From: Streptomyces sp. A0642
GTDB lineage: Bacteria > Actinomycetota > Actinomycetes > Streptomycetales > Streptomycetaceae
Length of the DNA stretch: 64,000 nucleotides
Assembly: GCF_004795105.1 (NCBI RefSeq)
Contig: NZ_SSBL01000013.1
Coordinates: forward strand, 117,003-181,002
Reading direction: 5' to 3'
Of this stretch, positions 57,201 through 64,000 are shown piece after piece. Below the pieces are notes generated by a model. That model made no database searches. It was not told where the DNA came from and saw nothing but the letters and a program-made list of their open reading frames with translations. Position 1 is the first letter of the stretch. The number at the start of each line of letters is the position of its first letter. The position numbers and the translations under genes were made by a program.

Positions 57201-57377
57201 CACATCGGGGGACGCTCCCTGGTAGGGGGCGAGCACCGACACCATCGGGAGTTCGATGGTGGGCAGCAGCTGCTGCTTGAGCTGCGGGATCGCGATGGCT
57301 CCGAATACGAGCGCGACGACCGAGATCAGCCCGATCAGGGCCCTTTGCGCGAGGCTGAATCTGGACAGCCAGGACAT
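54225..57377 (-). CDS. RND-superfamily efflux permease (HAE1/AcrB-like)
   Basis: The 1050-residue permease has the RND layout: a first helix followed by a large periplasmic-type loop (about 30-330), six helices, a second large loop (about 560-850) and a final helix bundle. GRVVDDSIVVLENIKRHL is the TM4 proton-relay region with Asp pair. MFP and outer-membrane partners are absent, as expected for a Gram-positive, so it works alone in the inner membrane. It is closer to the hydrophobe/amphiphile exporters than to mycobacterial MmpL. It stands just downstream of a two-component system that could control it. The acidic tail follows a Lys/Arg-rich stretch. Confidence 0.92.
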   Translation of the reverse strand: MSWLSRFSLAQRALIGLISVVALVFGAIAIPQLKQQLLPTIELPMVSVLAPYQGASPDVVEKQVIEPLENSIKAVDGVTGMTSTASEGNAVIMATFDFGDEGTKQLVADIQQAVNRARIQLPDDVDPQVIAGSTDDIPTVVLAVTSDKDQQALADQLDRTVVPALEDIDGVGQVTVDGVQDLQVSVTPDDKKLAAAGLNAGSLAQALQAGGATVPAGSFSEAGKSRTVQVGGAFTSLRQIEDLRVTGQNPAGKPGKPVRVGDIATVKQEPSTAVSITRTNGKPSLAVMATMDKDGSAVAISDAVEDKLPDLRKDLGAGAELTVVSDQGPAVSKAISGLTTEGALGLLFAVIVILVFLASLRSTLVTAVSIPLSVVLALIVLWTRDLSLNMLTLGALTIAIGRVVDDSIVVLENIKRHLGYGEERQSAIITAVKEVAGAVTASTLTTVAVFLPIGLVGGMVGQLFGSFSLTVTAALLASLLVSLTVVPVLSYWFLRAPKGSAEDPDKARREAEEKEARSRLQRFYVSVLRFATRRRITSIVIAVAVLFGTFGMVPLLKTNFFDQGEQEVLSIKQELTPGTGLAAADEAAKKVEKVLAEDKGVKDYQVTVGSSGFMAAFGGGTGANQASYQVTLKDSGDYEAAQDRIDEALGKLDGIGDTTIAAGDGFGSQDLSVVVKAADADTLRKASEEVRAEVAKLDDVTDVQSDLAQSVPRISVTANAKAADAGFSQATLGAAVAGAVRGTPSGKAIMDDTERDVLVKSAHPATTMEQLKNLPLGPVRLGAIADVKLVPGPVSMTRIDGQRAATITAKPTGDNTGAVGSALQSKIKALDLPDGATATIGGVTEDQSDAFVKLGLAMLAAIAIVFMLLVATFRSLIQPLILLVSIPFAATGAIGLLIVTGTPMGVAAMIGMLMLIGIVVTNAIVLIDLINQYRAQGMGVVEAVVEGGRHRLRPILMTALATIFALLPMALGVTGEGGFISQPLAVVVIGGLVTSTLLTLLLVPTLYTMVELFKERRAKKKAAKRARKAGLPAPDATEETTSEEPEPAKA

Positions 57378-57466
57378 GGGTGAGGTCTCTCTTCTGTGGC
57401 GTACGCGGCAGGTGGGCGGATGACTCGGGGACAGACCCGGCCCGGACCGACCGGCGCATGGGGGGG

Positions 57467-57600
57467 CGGAAGAAGGAGCGGGGCCGGGTGCGTGCGAGGC
57501 GGAGGATCGAGCCATGGCGGTGCCATGGTGATGGACGACGCCGCAGATGTGCGTGCCCAGCCCCGCGACGCCGCCCCCCATGTGTCGGTCGGTCCTCGTA
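57467..57600. repeat. Dispersed intergenic repeat, copy B
   Basis: This segment begins GGAAGAAGGAGCGGGGCC and continues with GTGCGTGCGAGGCGGAGGA, GGTGATGGACGACGCCGC and GCAGATGTGCGTGCCCAGCC. The order and sequence follow copy A at 29703-29870, with deletions in the middle. A short CCATGGC/GCCATGG palindrome lies in it. The rest of the 315-bp gap 57378-57692 shows no gene; it should contain the RND permease promoter. Confidence 0.7.
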
Positions 57601-57692
57601 CGATCGCCCACCGACCGTCCCGAATTCGTCGGTCCCAGGGTTGCTTTCTTACGCCGCCCATACCGCAGGTGGAGTACGCCGCGGCGGCACCC

Positions 57693-58388
57693 TCACTCCA
57701 CCCGGGGGCGGACCAGGCCGGATTCGTACGCGATTACCACCAATTGGGCCCGGTCGCGGGCCCCCAGCTTCGCCATCGCCCTGTTCACATGGGTCTTGAC
57801 GGTCAGCGGGCTGACCACCAGGCGCTCGGCGATCTCGTCGTTGGAGAGGCCGCCCGCGACGAGCACCAGCACCTCGCGCTCCCGGGTGGTCAGGGCCTCC
57901 AGACGCGCGGAGTATTCGGCGGCGCCGGGTCCGTCCTCGTCCGCACCGCCGCCCTGGGCGAGGAACGTGGCGATCAGCCCCTTGGTCGCGGCGGGCGACA
58001 GCAACGCCTCACCCCCTGCCGCGATCCGGATGGCATTGAGGAGTTCCTCCGGTTCCGCGCCTTTTCCGAGGAAGCCCGAGGCGCCGGCCCGCAGCGACTG
58101 CACCACGTACTCGTCCACCTCGAAGGTGGTGAGCATGACCACGCGGACGTCGGCGAGTTCGGGGTCGGCACTGATCATCCGGGTCGCGGTGAGCCCGTCG
58201 GTACCGGGCATCCGGATGTCCATCAGCACCACGTCGGCGCGGGTCGAGCGGGCCAGTTCCACGGCCTGCGCCCCGTCCGCCGCCTCGCCGACCACCTGCA
58301 TGTCCGGCTCGGAGTCGACCAGCACACGGAACGCGCTGCGCAGCAGCGCCTGGTCGTCGGCGAGCAGGACCTTGATGGCCGGTGTCAT
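57693..58388 (-). CDS. NarL/LuxR-family response regulator
   Basis: The 231-residue regulator has a receiver with DD at 11-12, phospho-acceptor D57 in VVLMDIRMPG and an active-site Lys in GFLGKGAEP. The LuxR helix-turn-helix is at about 165-225 (LTTREREVLVLVAGGLSNDEI...TVKTHVNRAMAK). ATG overlaps the kinase stop codon by four bases (ATGA). Being directly upstream of the RND permease gene on the same strand, it may regulate that gene, across a 315-bp intergenic region. Confidence 0.9.
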   Translation of the reverse strand: MTPAIKVLLADDQALLRSAFRVLVDSEPDMQVVGEAADGAQAVELARSTRADVVLMDIRMPGTDGLTATRMISADPELADVRVVMLTTFEVDEYVVQSLRAGASGFLGKGAEPEELLNAIRIAAGGEALLSPAATKGLIATFLAQGGGADEDGPGAAEYSARLEALTTREREVLVLVAGGLSNDEIAERLVVSPLTVKTHVNRAMAKLGARDRAQLVVIAYESGLVRPRVE

Positions 58389-59653
58389 GCGCGTTCCCCC
58401 GTCCGGCCCGCCGCGTCCGGCTGATCCGGCTCCTGCGCACGGGCCTTGAGGGGCAGGATCGCATGGACCCTGAATCCGCCGCCGTAACGGGGTCCGGCGG
58501 TGAGGGTGCCTCCCAGTGCGGTGACGCGTTCACGCATGCCGAGGAGGCCGTGGCCGCCGCCGGCGGGGTCGCTGCCGCCCCCGGCCGTTCCGCGGCCGTT
58601 GTCCAGCACCATGATCTCGACCGTGTTCCCGACCCGCACGACGCTGATCTCGGCCTTCGCCCCCGTACCCGCGTGCTTGCGCACGTTGGTGAGCGCCTCC
58701 TGGATGACCCGGTATGCGGCCAGGTCCACGGCGGCGGGCAGGGGCGGGCCGTCCTTCGCCGCGCAGGCCACCTCGACGGGCAGCCCGGCCCGCCGCACGG
58801 TCTCCACGAGTTCGTCGAGTACGGCGAGGCCCGGGGCGGGTTCGGTCGGGGCCGTCGGGTCGCCGGACTGCCTCAGCAGCCCGACGGTGGCGCGCAGTTC
58901 GTTGAGCGCGGACCGGCTCGCCTCCCGGACGTGGGCGAGCGCCTCCTTCGCCTGGTCGGGGCGCCTGTCCATGACATGGGCGGCGACCCCGGCCTGCACG
59001 TTGACCAGGGCGATGTGGTGGGCGACGACGTCGTGCAGGTCGCGGGCGATCCGCAGCCGCTCCTCGGCCACCCGGCGCCGGGCCTCCTCCTCGCGGGTCC
59101 GCTCGGCCCGCTCCGCGCGTTCCCTGATCGCGTCGACGAACGCGCGCCGGGAGCGGACGGCGTCCCCCGCGGCGCCCGCCATTCCGGTCCAGGCGAAGAT
59201 CCCGAGATTCTCCTGGCTGTACCAGGGGGCCGCGCCGAAGAACATCGCGGCGGCGGTGAGCACGGCCATGGTGAGCAGCCCGACCCGCCAGGTCGTCGGC
59301 CGGTCGGTGCGGGCGGCGACGGTGTAGAGCGCGATGACGGTGCTCATCACGACGGGGGCCGGCGGATCGGCCGTCACCAGTTCGACGACGGCCAGCACAC
59401 CGGTGGCGGCGAGCACCGCCATCGGCCGGCGACGCCGCCAGACGAGGGCGAGGGCGCCGAGCGCCATCAGGACCACGCTGCCGGCCGCGGGGACGCGCGT
59501 GCCGAAGGTGGGCCCGTGGTGCGCGCCCGGATCGGCGAACGATCCGACGACCATGGCCACGTACACGGCCAGGGCGAGCGCGCCGTCCAGCGCGAGGGGA
59601 TGGTCGCGCAGCCAGTCCCGGATGCGCAGGACCCCGGTTCCGAGGGTGGTCAC
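58385..59653 (-). CDS. Sensor histidine kinase (HisKA_3 family)
   Basis: The 422-residue kinase has about six membrane helices (about 20-165), a charged coiled coil, the HisKA_3 segment with H207 in RIARDLHDVVAHHIALVNVQ and an HATPase domain (VIQEALTNVRKHAG, VLDNGRGTAGGG, GHGLLGMRERVTALGG). It is the partner of the adjacent response regulator, in the DesK/LiaS-like class that senses membrane or envelope states. The GTG start has no clear Shine-Dalgarno sequence. Confidence 0.9.
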   Translation of the reverse strand: MTTLGTGVLRIRDWLRDHPLALDGALALAVYVAMVVGSFADPGAHHGPTFGTRVPAAGSVVLMALGALALVWRRRRPMAVLAATGVLAVVELVTADPPAPVVMSTVIALYTVAARTDRPTTWRVGLLTMAVLTAAAMFFGAAPWYSQENLGIFAWTGMAGAAGDAVRSRRAFVDAIRERAERAERTREEEARRRVAEERLRIARDLHDVVAHHIALVNVQAGVAAHVMDRRPDQAKEALAHVREASRSALNELRATVGLLRQSGDPTAPTEPAPGLAVLDELVETVRRAGLPVEVACAAKDGPPLPAAVDLAAYRVIQEALTNVRKHAGTGAKAEISVVRVGNTVEIMVLDNGRGTAGGGSDPAGGGHGLLGMRERVTALGGTLTAGPRYGGGFRVHAILPLKARAQEPDQPDAAGRTGERA

Positions 59654-59734
59654 GTCAAGCTACGTTACGGCGTGTCGCACGCACTTCCGTCCGCGCGGCC
59701 CAGGAGCCGTCCCGGGAGCGCCGCGCACGGCACC

Positions 59735-59768
59735 GTGCCCCGTGGACCGGAGGTGGTCCACGGGGCAC
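59735..59768 (-). terminator. Terminator after pspAA
   Basis: GTGCCCCGTGGACC (59735-59748) pairs perfectly with GGTCCACGGGGCAC (59755-59768) around a six-base loop. It closes the pspA-pspAA operon. Confidence 0.9.
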
Positions 59769-59804
59769 GGGGTGCGGGTGCGGGTGCTGCCGGCTGCCGG
59801 CCGG

Positions 59805-60083
59805 TCAGCCGGGGATCAGCCCGTCGTCGCCGAGCATGGCGCGGACCTCTTCGAGGGTCGCGTCGGCCGACGGCAGGATCAGCTCGGACGGCTCCAGGGA
59901 GTCGTCCGGCAAGGGTGTGCCGAGTGCGCGCACCCTGGCGAGGAGCGCGTGGAGGGTCGAGCGGAAGCCGGGGCCGTCGCCCCTCTCCATTTCGGCGAGC
60001 AGTTCGTTGTCGAGCTCGTTGAGCTCGGCGAGATGACTGTCGGCCAGGACTGCCTGGCCCTCCCCCATGATCCGTACGATCAT
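59805..60083 (-). CDS. pspAA: PspA-associated protein PspAA
   Basis: The 92-residue protein matches the small actinobacterial PspAA family (MIVRIMGEGQAVLADSHLAELNELDNELL). It is encoded nine bases after pspA, so both are co-translated. PspAA partners PspA in membrane-stress systems; its exact action is not settled. An acidic middle and a Pro/Leu-rich second half are seen; no membrane helix. Confidence 0.88.
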   Translation of the reverse strand: MIVRIMGEGQAVLADSHLAELNELDNELLAEMERGDGPGFRSTLHALLARVRALGTPLPDDSLEPSELILPSADATLEEVRAMLGDDGLIPG

Positions 60084-60092
60084 GACGCTGCC

Positions 60093-60887
60093 TTAATTCT
60101 TGTCGAACTTGTGCGGGGTCCGGTCCTGCTGCTGCTGGGCGGCGTCCTGCGGGCCGCCCTCGATGGCCTGCTGCGAGGTGGAGCCGCCGGCCAGCTCGGC
60201 CTTCATGCGCTGCAGCTCCAGCTCTACATCCGTACCACCGGAGATCCGGTCCAGCTCGGCGGCGATGTCGTCCTTCGCCGTGCCGGTCGGGTCGTCCAGG
60301 GCGCCGGAGGCGAGCAGTTCGTCGATCGCGCCGGCGCGCGCCTGCAGCTGCTGGGTCTTGTCCTCGGCCCGCTGGATGGCGAGGCCGACGTCGCCCATCT
60401 CCTCGGAGATGCCCGAGAAGGCCTCACCGATCCGGGTCTGCGCCTGTGCGGCCGTGTAGGTGGCCTTGATGGTCTCCTTCTTCGTACGGAAGGCGTCGAC
60501 CTTGGCCTGCAGACGCTGGGCCGCCAGGGTGAGCTTCTCCTCCTCGCCCTGCAGCGTGGTGTGCTGCGTCTCCAGGTCGGTGACCTGCTGCTGGAGGGCG
60601 GCGCGGCGGGACAGTGCCTCGCGGGCCAGGTCCTCACGGCCGAGCGCCAGCGCCTTGCGGCCCTGGTCCTCCAGCTTGGACGTCTGGCCCTGCAGCTGGT
60701 TCAGCTGCAGTTCCAGGCGCTTGCGCGACGTCGCCACGTCGGCGACACCGCGGCGCACCTTCTGAAGCAGCTCCAGCTGCTTCTGGTACGAGTAATCGAG
60801 GGTCTCGCGCGGATCCTCGGCCCGGTCAAGGGCCTTGTTTGCCTTCGCGCGGAAGATCATCCCCATACGCTTCATGACACCGCTCAT
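60093..60887 (-). CDS. pspA: Phage-shock protein A (PspA/IM30 family)
   Basis: The 264-residue ESCRT-III-like protein has an amphipathic N-terminal helix (MSGVMKRMGMIFRAKANKAL) and a long hairpin coiled coil up to about residue 215, then a Gln/Asp-rich tail. It binds and stabilises stressed membranes. The motif EDPRETLDYSYQKQLELLQ after the first helix is diagnostic. ATG 60887 is chosen by family; ATG codons five and eight codons later exist. No pspF, pspB or pspC is nearby, as is usual in actinobacteria. Confidence 0.95.
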   Translation of the reverse strand: MSGVMKRMGMIFRAKANKALDRAEDPRETLDYSYQKQLELLQKVRRGVADVATSRKRLELQLNQLQGQTSKLEDQGRKALALGREDLAREALSRRAALQQQVTDLETQHTTLQGEEEKLTLAAQRLQAKVDAFRTKKETIKATYTAAQAQTRIGEAFSGISEEMGDVGLAIQRAEDKTQQLQARAGAIDELLASGALDDPTGTAKDDIAAELDRISGGTDVELELQRMKAELAGGSTSQQAIEGGPQDAAQQQQDRTPHKFDKN

Positions 60888-61171
60888 GGGCTTCGCGCGC
60901 CCCCTTCTGACTCAACCGGTCACCAGCACTCCGACAGAACCCACAGTACGGGCCCTGTCTCTATTACCGCACTGTTCGAGCGGCGATGGGGTCCTCCCCA
61001 AGGACGACTGCCACCGGTGACGGCTCCGGCCCAGGGAGTAGGTGACGGCCGGGGAAACCGGTGAGGACGCCCGTATCGTCCCGCTCGGACACCAGCGAGG
61101 ACGCAGGCCGTTGCCGGATCGTTCCCGGCCGCCCTGGGGTCGGGGCGATCGACCCCGTACCCTTGGGCCTT

Positions 61172-61771
61172 GTGTTCCGTAGCCGCTCCAAGGAAGAGAA
61201 GGCCCCCACCGACAAGGTGACGGCGGACCTCTCCAAGACGTCCCGCGACCCGCAGGCTCCCAAGGGTCGCCCCACCCCCAAGCGAAGCGACGCCCAGTCG
61301 CAGCGCCGCCGTGCCTCCAGTGGGGCGCCGGCCGACCGCAAGGAGGCCATGAAGCGGCAGCGCGAAGCGCGCCGCGTCGACATGGCCAAGCAGCGCGAGG
61401 CGCTCGCCAGTGGCGACGAGCGGTATCTGCCGGCCCGTGACAAGGGACCGGTGCGCCGCTTCGTCCGCGACTTCGTGGACTCGCGCTTCTGCATCGCGGA
61501 GTACTTCCTGCCGCTCGCCGTGGTCATCCTGATTCTCAGCGTGATCCAGGTGCAGGGCATCCAGAACATCTCCCTGCTGCTCTGGCTCGGTGTGATCGTG
61601 CTGATCGTCATCGACTCGATCGGGCTCACGTTCCGTCTGCGCAAGCAGCTGAACGAGCGCTTCCCCGACACCCCCAAGCGCGGTGCGGTGGCCTACGGAC
61701 TGATGCGCACGCTCCAGATGCGTCGCCTCAGGCTGCCCAAGCCGCAGGTCAAGCGCGGAGAGCGGCCCTGA
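61172..61771 (+). CDS. DUF3043-type membrane protein
   Basis: The 199-residue protein has a highly charged N-terminal half (Arg/Lys/Ser-rich, about 1-105) and two membrane helices (about 113-135 and 140-158), then a basic tail. This is the layout of the actinobacterial DUF3043 family; function unknown. GTG 61172 has TACCCT at 61158-61163, eight bases upstream, and no ribosome site, so it is probably leaderless. A GGGGTCG/CGACCCC inverted repeat lies at 61137-61156, over the probable -35 region. Its stop codon overlaps the start of the methyltransferase. Confidence 0.85.
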   Translation: MFRSRSKEEKAPTDKVTADLSKTSRDPQAPKGRPTPKRSDAQSQRRRASSGAPADRKEAMKRQREARRVDMAKQREALASGDERYLPARDKGPVRRFVRDFVDSRFCIAEYFLPLAVVILILSVIQVQGIQNISLLLWLGVIVLIVIDSIGLTFRLRKQLNERFPDTPKRGAVAYGLMRTLQMRRLRLPKPQVKRGERP

Positions 61772-62613
61772 GTACGGATCTTCCCGGTCCGGCCGGCGGT
61801 ACTCCCGCGGGCCGGCCGGCCGATGCGGTCTCCCGGTTCTCGGGGGCTTCGTCGGTGTGGCTGAAGGGCCTCGGCGGACTGCGCAACACCGTGCGCCAGG
61901 AGCTGGTCGCCCGGCAGCTGGACGAACAGATCGCGGCGCGCTTCCCCGTCGGGCAGCGGCTGCGGATCCTCGACGTCGGCATGGGCCAGGGCACCCAGGC
62001 GCTGCGCCTCGCCCGGGCCGGCCACACCGTCACCGGTCTCGAGTCCGACCCCGAGATGCTGCGGTTCGCCCGTGAGGCACTCGCCGGCGAGCCGGCGGGC
62101 ATCCGCGAGCGGGTCCGGTTCATCGAGGGCAACGGCCAGGACACCGGGGTCCACTTCCTGCCCGGCAGCTTCGACGTGGTGCTGTGCCACGGCGTGCTGA
62201 TGTATGTCCAGGAACCGGACGCCATGGTGGCCGGCCTGGCCAGGATGCTCGCGCCGGGCGGACTGCTGTCCCTCCTCGTACGGAACGCCGACGCGCTGGC
62301 GATGCGGCCCGGGATGGCCGGGGACTGGGACGCGGCGCTGGCCGCGTTCGACTCGGACCGGTACACCAATCGCCTCGGACTCTCCGTCCGCGCGGACCGG
62401 CTCGACGCCCTCACCGCCACGCTCGCCGGGATCGCGGCGCCCCTGCACGCCTGGTACGGAGTGCGGATCTTCACGGACAACGTGGGCAACGACGTGGAAC
62501 TGCCGTCCGCGGCGGAGCTGGAGCGGGTGCTGGCGGCGGAGGACCGGGCGGGGCGGACGGATCCGTACCGCGGCGTGGCCGCGTTGCTGCACCTGTGCGG
62601 GGTCCGGGGGTAG
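61768..62613 (+). CDS. Class I SAM-dependent methyltransferase, probable CTG start
   Basis: The ~281-residue enzyme has SAM motif I in LRILDVGMGQGTQAL, motif II acidic residue in TGLESDPEM, motif IV in FDVVLCHGVLMYV and LAPGGLLSLLVRN. The substrate is unknown; CmoA/UbiE-like sequence suggests a small molecule or tRNA. The only ATG/GTG/TTG candidate in frame is GTG 61855, which removes a conserved-looking N-terminal region (VSRFSGASSVWLKG). CTG 61768 overlaps the previous stop codon as CTGA and has GGAGAG six bases upstream, so it is preferred. Confidence 0.8.
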   Translation: MSTDLPGPAGGTPAGRPADAVSRFSGASSVWLKGLGGLRNTVRQELVARQLDEQIAARFPVGQRLRILDVGMGQGTQALRLARAGHTVTGLESDPEMLRFAREALAGEPAGIRERVRFIEGNGQDTGVHFLPGSFDVVLCHGVLMYVQEPDAMVAGLARMLAPGGLLSLLVRNADALAMRPGMAGDWDAALAAFDSDRYTNRLGLSVRADRLDALTATLAGIAAPLHAWYGVRIFTDNVGNDVELPSAAELERVLAAEDRAGRTDPYRGVAALLHLCGVRG

Positions 62614-62700
62614 GGCCCTTCGTCCGGACCGGGCGCGACCGCGGACCCGCGCGGCCGCGCTCGACGGGCAGCCCAGGGGGTTGAACGTGACAATCCGGAC

Positions 62701-63792
62701 ATGGATGCCTTTCACTTCCGCGGCCGTGCGCGCCGGCTGCTGCTGCCCCTGTCCGCAGGCGTCTGCGCGATCGCGCTGGTGAGCGGTTGCTCCGACGCGG
62801 ACTCCGGCGCCTCGAACGCCGCCGCCACGAGGTCCGGAGCGACCCAGCAGGGAACGGCCTCGAAGGCCACCGGCGATCTCGAGGACGACTACCAGTCCGT
62901 CATCAAGGACGTGCTTCCGTCCGTGGTGCAGATCGACGCCCCCCAGGGCCTGGGCTCGGGCATCGTCTACGACGCCAAGGGCCACATCGTCACCAACGCC
63001 CACGTCGTCGGCGACGAGAAGACCTTCAAGGTCACCGTGGCCACCGGCGAGAAGGTGCTGAGCGCCTCGCTGGTCGCCTCCTATCCCGAGCAGGACCTGG
63101 CCGTCATCAAGCTGGACGACCTCCCGGACGGGCTGAAGCCCGCGAAGTTCGGCGATTCGGAGAAGGTCGCGGTGGGCCAGATCGTGCTGGCGATGGGCTC
63201 GCCGCTCGGGCTGTCCAGCAGCGTCACCCAGGGCATCGTCTCGGGGCTCGGCCGGACCGTGAGCGAGAGCCGCGCGGGCGGCGGCACGGGCGCGACCATC
63301 GCGGACATGGTGCAGACCTCGGCGGCGATCAACCCGGGCAACAGCGGGGGCGCGCTGGTGAACCTGAGCAGCGAGGTCATCGGCATTCCGACGCTCGCGG
63401 CGACGGACCCCCAGATGGGTGACAGCGCGGCGCCCGGCATCGGCTTCGCGATCCCCGCCTCGATGGTGAAGACGGTGGCCGGCCAGATCGTCAGGAGCGG
63501 CAAGGTCACCGATTCCGGCCGTGCCGCCCTGGGCATCACCGGCCGCACGGTCGTCGACGACAGCTACCGGCCGGCGGGGGTGGCGATCGTCAGCCTGGAA
63601 GAGGGCGGCGCGGCGCAGAGGGCGGGGCTGCGGGTCGGCGACATCATCACCGCGGTCGGCGGCGCGTCCGTCACCACGATCACGTCCCTGTCCGAGGCGC
63701 TGGCCTCCGACAAGCCGGGCGAGAAGGTCACCGTGACGTATGTGCGCAGCGACGGGGAGAAGACGGCCGAGGTCACGCTCGGCGAGATCTGA
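62701..63792 (+). CDS. HtrA/DegP-type serine protease lipoprotein with PDZ domain
   Basis: The 363-residue envelope protease has lipobox LVSGC (C30), a Ser/Thr/Gly linker, a trypsin-like domain (about 60-265) with H101 (TNAHVV), D132 (QDLAVIKL) and S215 (GNSGGAL), and a C-terminal PDZ domain (about 275-360) with ALGITGRTV and AGLRVGDIITAVGG. It would degrade misfolded exported proteins. No upstream sigma-E-type gene is present. ATG 62701 has no strong ribosome site, so the start is slightly uncertain. Confidence 0.94.
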   Translation: MDAFHFRGRARRLLLPLSAGVCAIALVSGCSDADSGASNAAATRSGATQQGTASKATGDLEDDYQSVIKDVLPSVVQIDAPQGLGSGIVYDAKGHIVTNAHVVGDEKTFKVTVATGEKVLSASLVASYPEQDLAVIKLDDLPDGLKPAKFGDSEKVAVGQIVLAMGSPLGLSSSVTQGIVSGLGRTVSESRAGGGTGATIADMVQTSAAINPGNSGGALVNLSSEVIGIPTLAATDPQMGDSAAPGIGFAIPASMVKTVAGQIVRSGKVTDSGRAALGITGRTVVDDSYRPAGVAIVSLEEGGAAQRAGLRVGDIITAVGGASVTTITSLSEALASDKPGEKVTVTYVRSDGEKTAEVTLGEI

Positions 63793-63837
63793 GCCGGCGG
63801 GGACGGGCGGCCGGCGTCCTTCCCGGCCGGCGACGAC

Positions 63838-63879
63838 GGCCGGTGCTCCTCGCGGCACGCGCCGGGAGGAGCACCGGCC
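63838..63879. terminator. Hairpin between the protease gene and the last gene
   Basis: GGCCGGTGCTCCTC (63838-63851) pairs exactly with GAGGAGCACCGGCC (63866-63879). It lies between convergent stop codons. Confidence 0.88.
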
Positions 63880-63886
63880 GTCCTGG

Positions 63887-64000
63887 TCAGCTCGGTTCGG
63901 AGCCCGGCTCGGCGCTCGGTTCGGCGTCCGGCTCGGCGCTCTGTTCGGCCTGGAGGCTCATCGGGCCGTAGATCTTCGTCGTGTCGTCGAAGAGCGTCAC
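63887..64000 (-). CDS. 3' end of an unidentified gene (partial)
   Basis: A minus-strand frame runs from the window edge to TGA at 63887, giving 37 C-terminal residues. They end in a Glu/Pro/Ala/Ser repeat (SAEPDAEPSAEPGSEPS), typical of low-complexity tails. The segment before it (DDTTKIYGPMSLQ) is too short to assign. Terminator placement supports a real 3' end. Confidence 0.6.
   Translation of the reverse strand: MTLFDDTTKIYGPMSLQAEQSAEPDAEPSAEPGSEPS

Noticed and set aside
54528..57383. 950-codon open frame opposite the RND permease
   Set aside because: An antisense shadow with low-complexity Asp/Gly/Arg content and no motifs.
61693..63858. 720-codon minus-strand frame opposite the methyltransferase and HtrA protease
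   Set aside because: It crosses two genes and an intergenic terminator; no coding features.
1..64000. tRNA, rRNA, integrase, transposase or prophage genes
   Set aside because: I looked for characteristic motifs on both strands and found none.

Overview
The window is a high-GC stretch of actinobacterial chromosome, almost certainly from a Streptomyces. The evidence is pervasive G/C third positions, many GTG and TTG starts, leaderless-looking promoters, and a gene order that agrees with what I remember of the Streptomyces coelicolor core region around SCO2110 to SCO2171. I cannot name the species. I see no prophage, integrase, transposase, CRISPR array, rRNA, tRNA or biosynthetic cluster. This is housekeeping chromosome, and most of the interest lies in regulatory RNA, operators and repeats.

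Layout. 0-4.7 kb: PASTA-domain Ser/Thr kinase, endonuclease IV, a sulfite-oxidase-fold oxidoreductase, bacterioferritin (bfr) and its ferredoxin (bfd, behind an iron box). 4.7-13.5 kb: class II DAHP synthase, a secreted amidase, a Trp-attenuated fused anthranilate synthase with an 18-codon leader peptide, a D-2-hydroxyacid dehydrogenase and phosphofructokinase. 13.5-17.9 kb: two-component pair macRS, an acyltransferase, an alpha/beta hydrolase and a membrane protein. 17.9-18.76 kb: a non-coding block of tandem and nested inverted repeats between convergent genes. 18.7-25.9 kb: EEP-family protein, glucokinase with its small upstream partner, ArsA-like ATPase, SRPBCC protein, metallophosphoesterase and acyl-CoA synthetase. 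25.9-35.4 kb: two mannosyltransferase-like proteins, a lipoprotein protease, two paralogous NlpC/P60 hydrolases (one with a structured leader), a NYN-domain protein, a rhomboid protease and a lone AsnC ligand-binding domain. 35.4-38.3 kb: a class V aminotransferase behind a SAM-IV riboswitch and a six-codon mini-ORF, then trpD.

38.3-47.7 kb carries the aerobic respiratory chain: ctaE-qcrC-qcrA-qcrB and ctaC-ctaD-ctaF, both on the minus strand and separated by a degenerate receiver-domain gene and an L,D-transpeptidase. 47.9-54.2 kb: a cysteine desulfurase fused to a TusA domain, a PfkB-family kinase, ErpA and quinolinate synthase NadA. 54.2-60.9 kb: an RND-family permease, a second two-component pair, and pspAA-pspA. 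61-64 kb: a DUF3043-type membrane protein, a methyltransferase that probably starts at CTG, an HtrA-type lipoprotein protease and the 3' end of one more gene.

Functional links. DAHP synthase, TrpEG and TrpD supply chorismate and anthranilate. GlkA and PfkA control glucose entry into glycolysis. Fe-S and sulfur functions recur (Bfd, Rieske protein, ErpA, NadA, two PLP sulfur-type enzymes). Envelope-stress and wall functions recur too (PASTA kinase, NlpC/P60 pair, L,D-transpeptidase, PspA, HtrA, RND permease). Many convergent gene pairs are separated by long perfect hairpins that probably terminate transcription from both sides.
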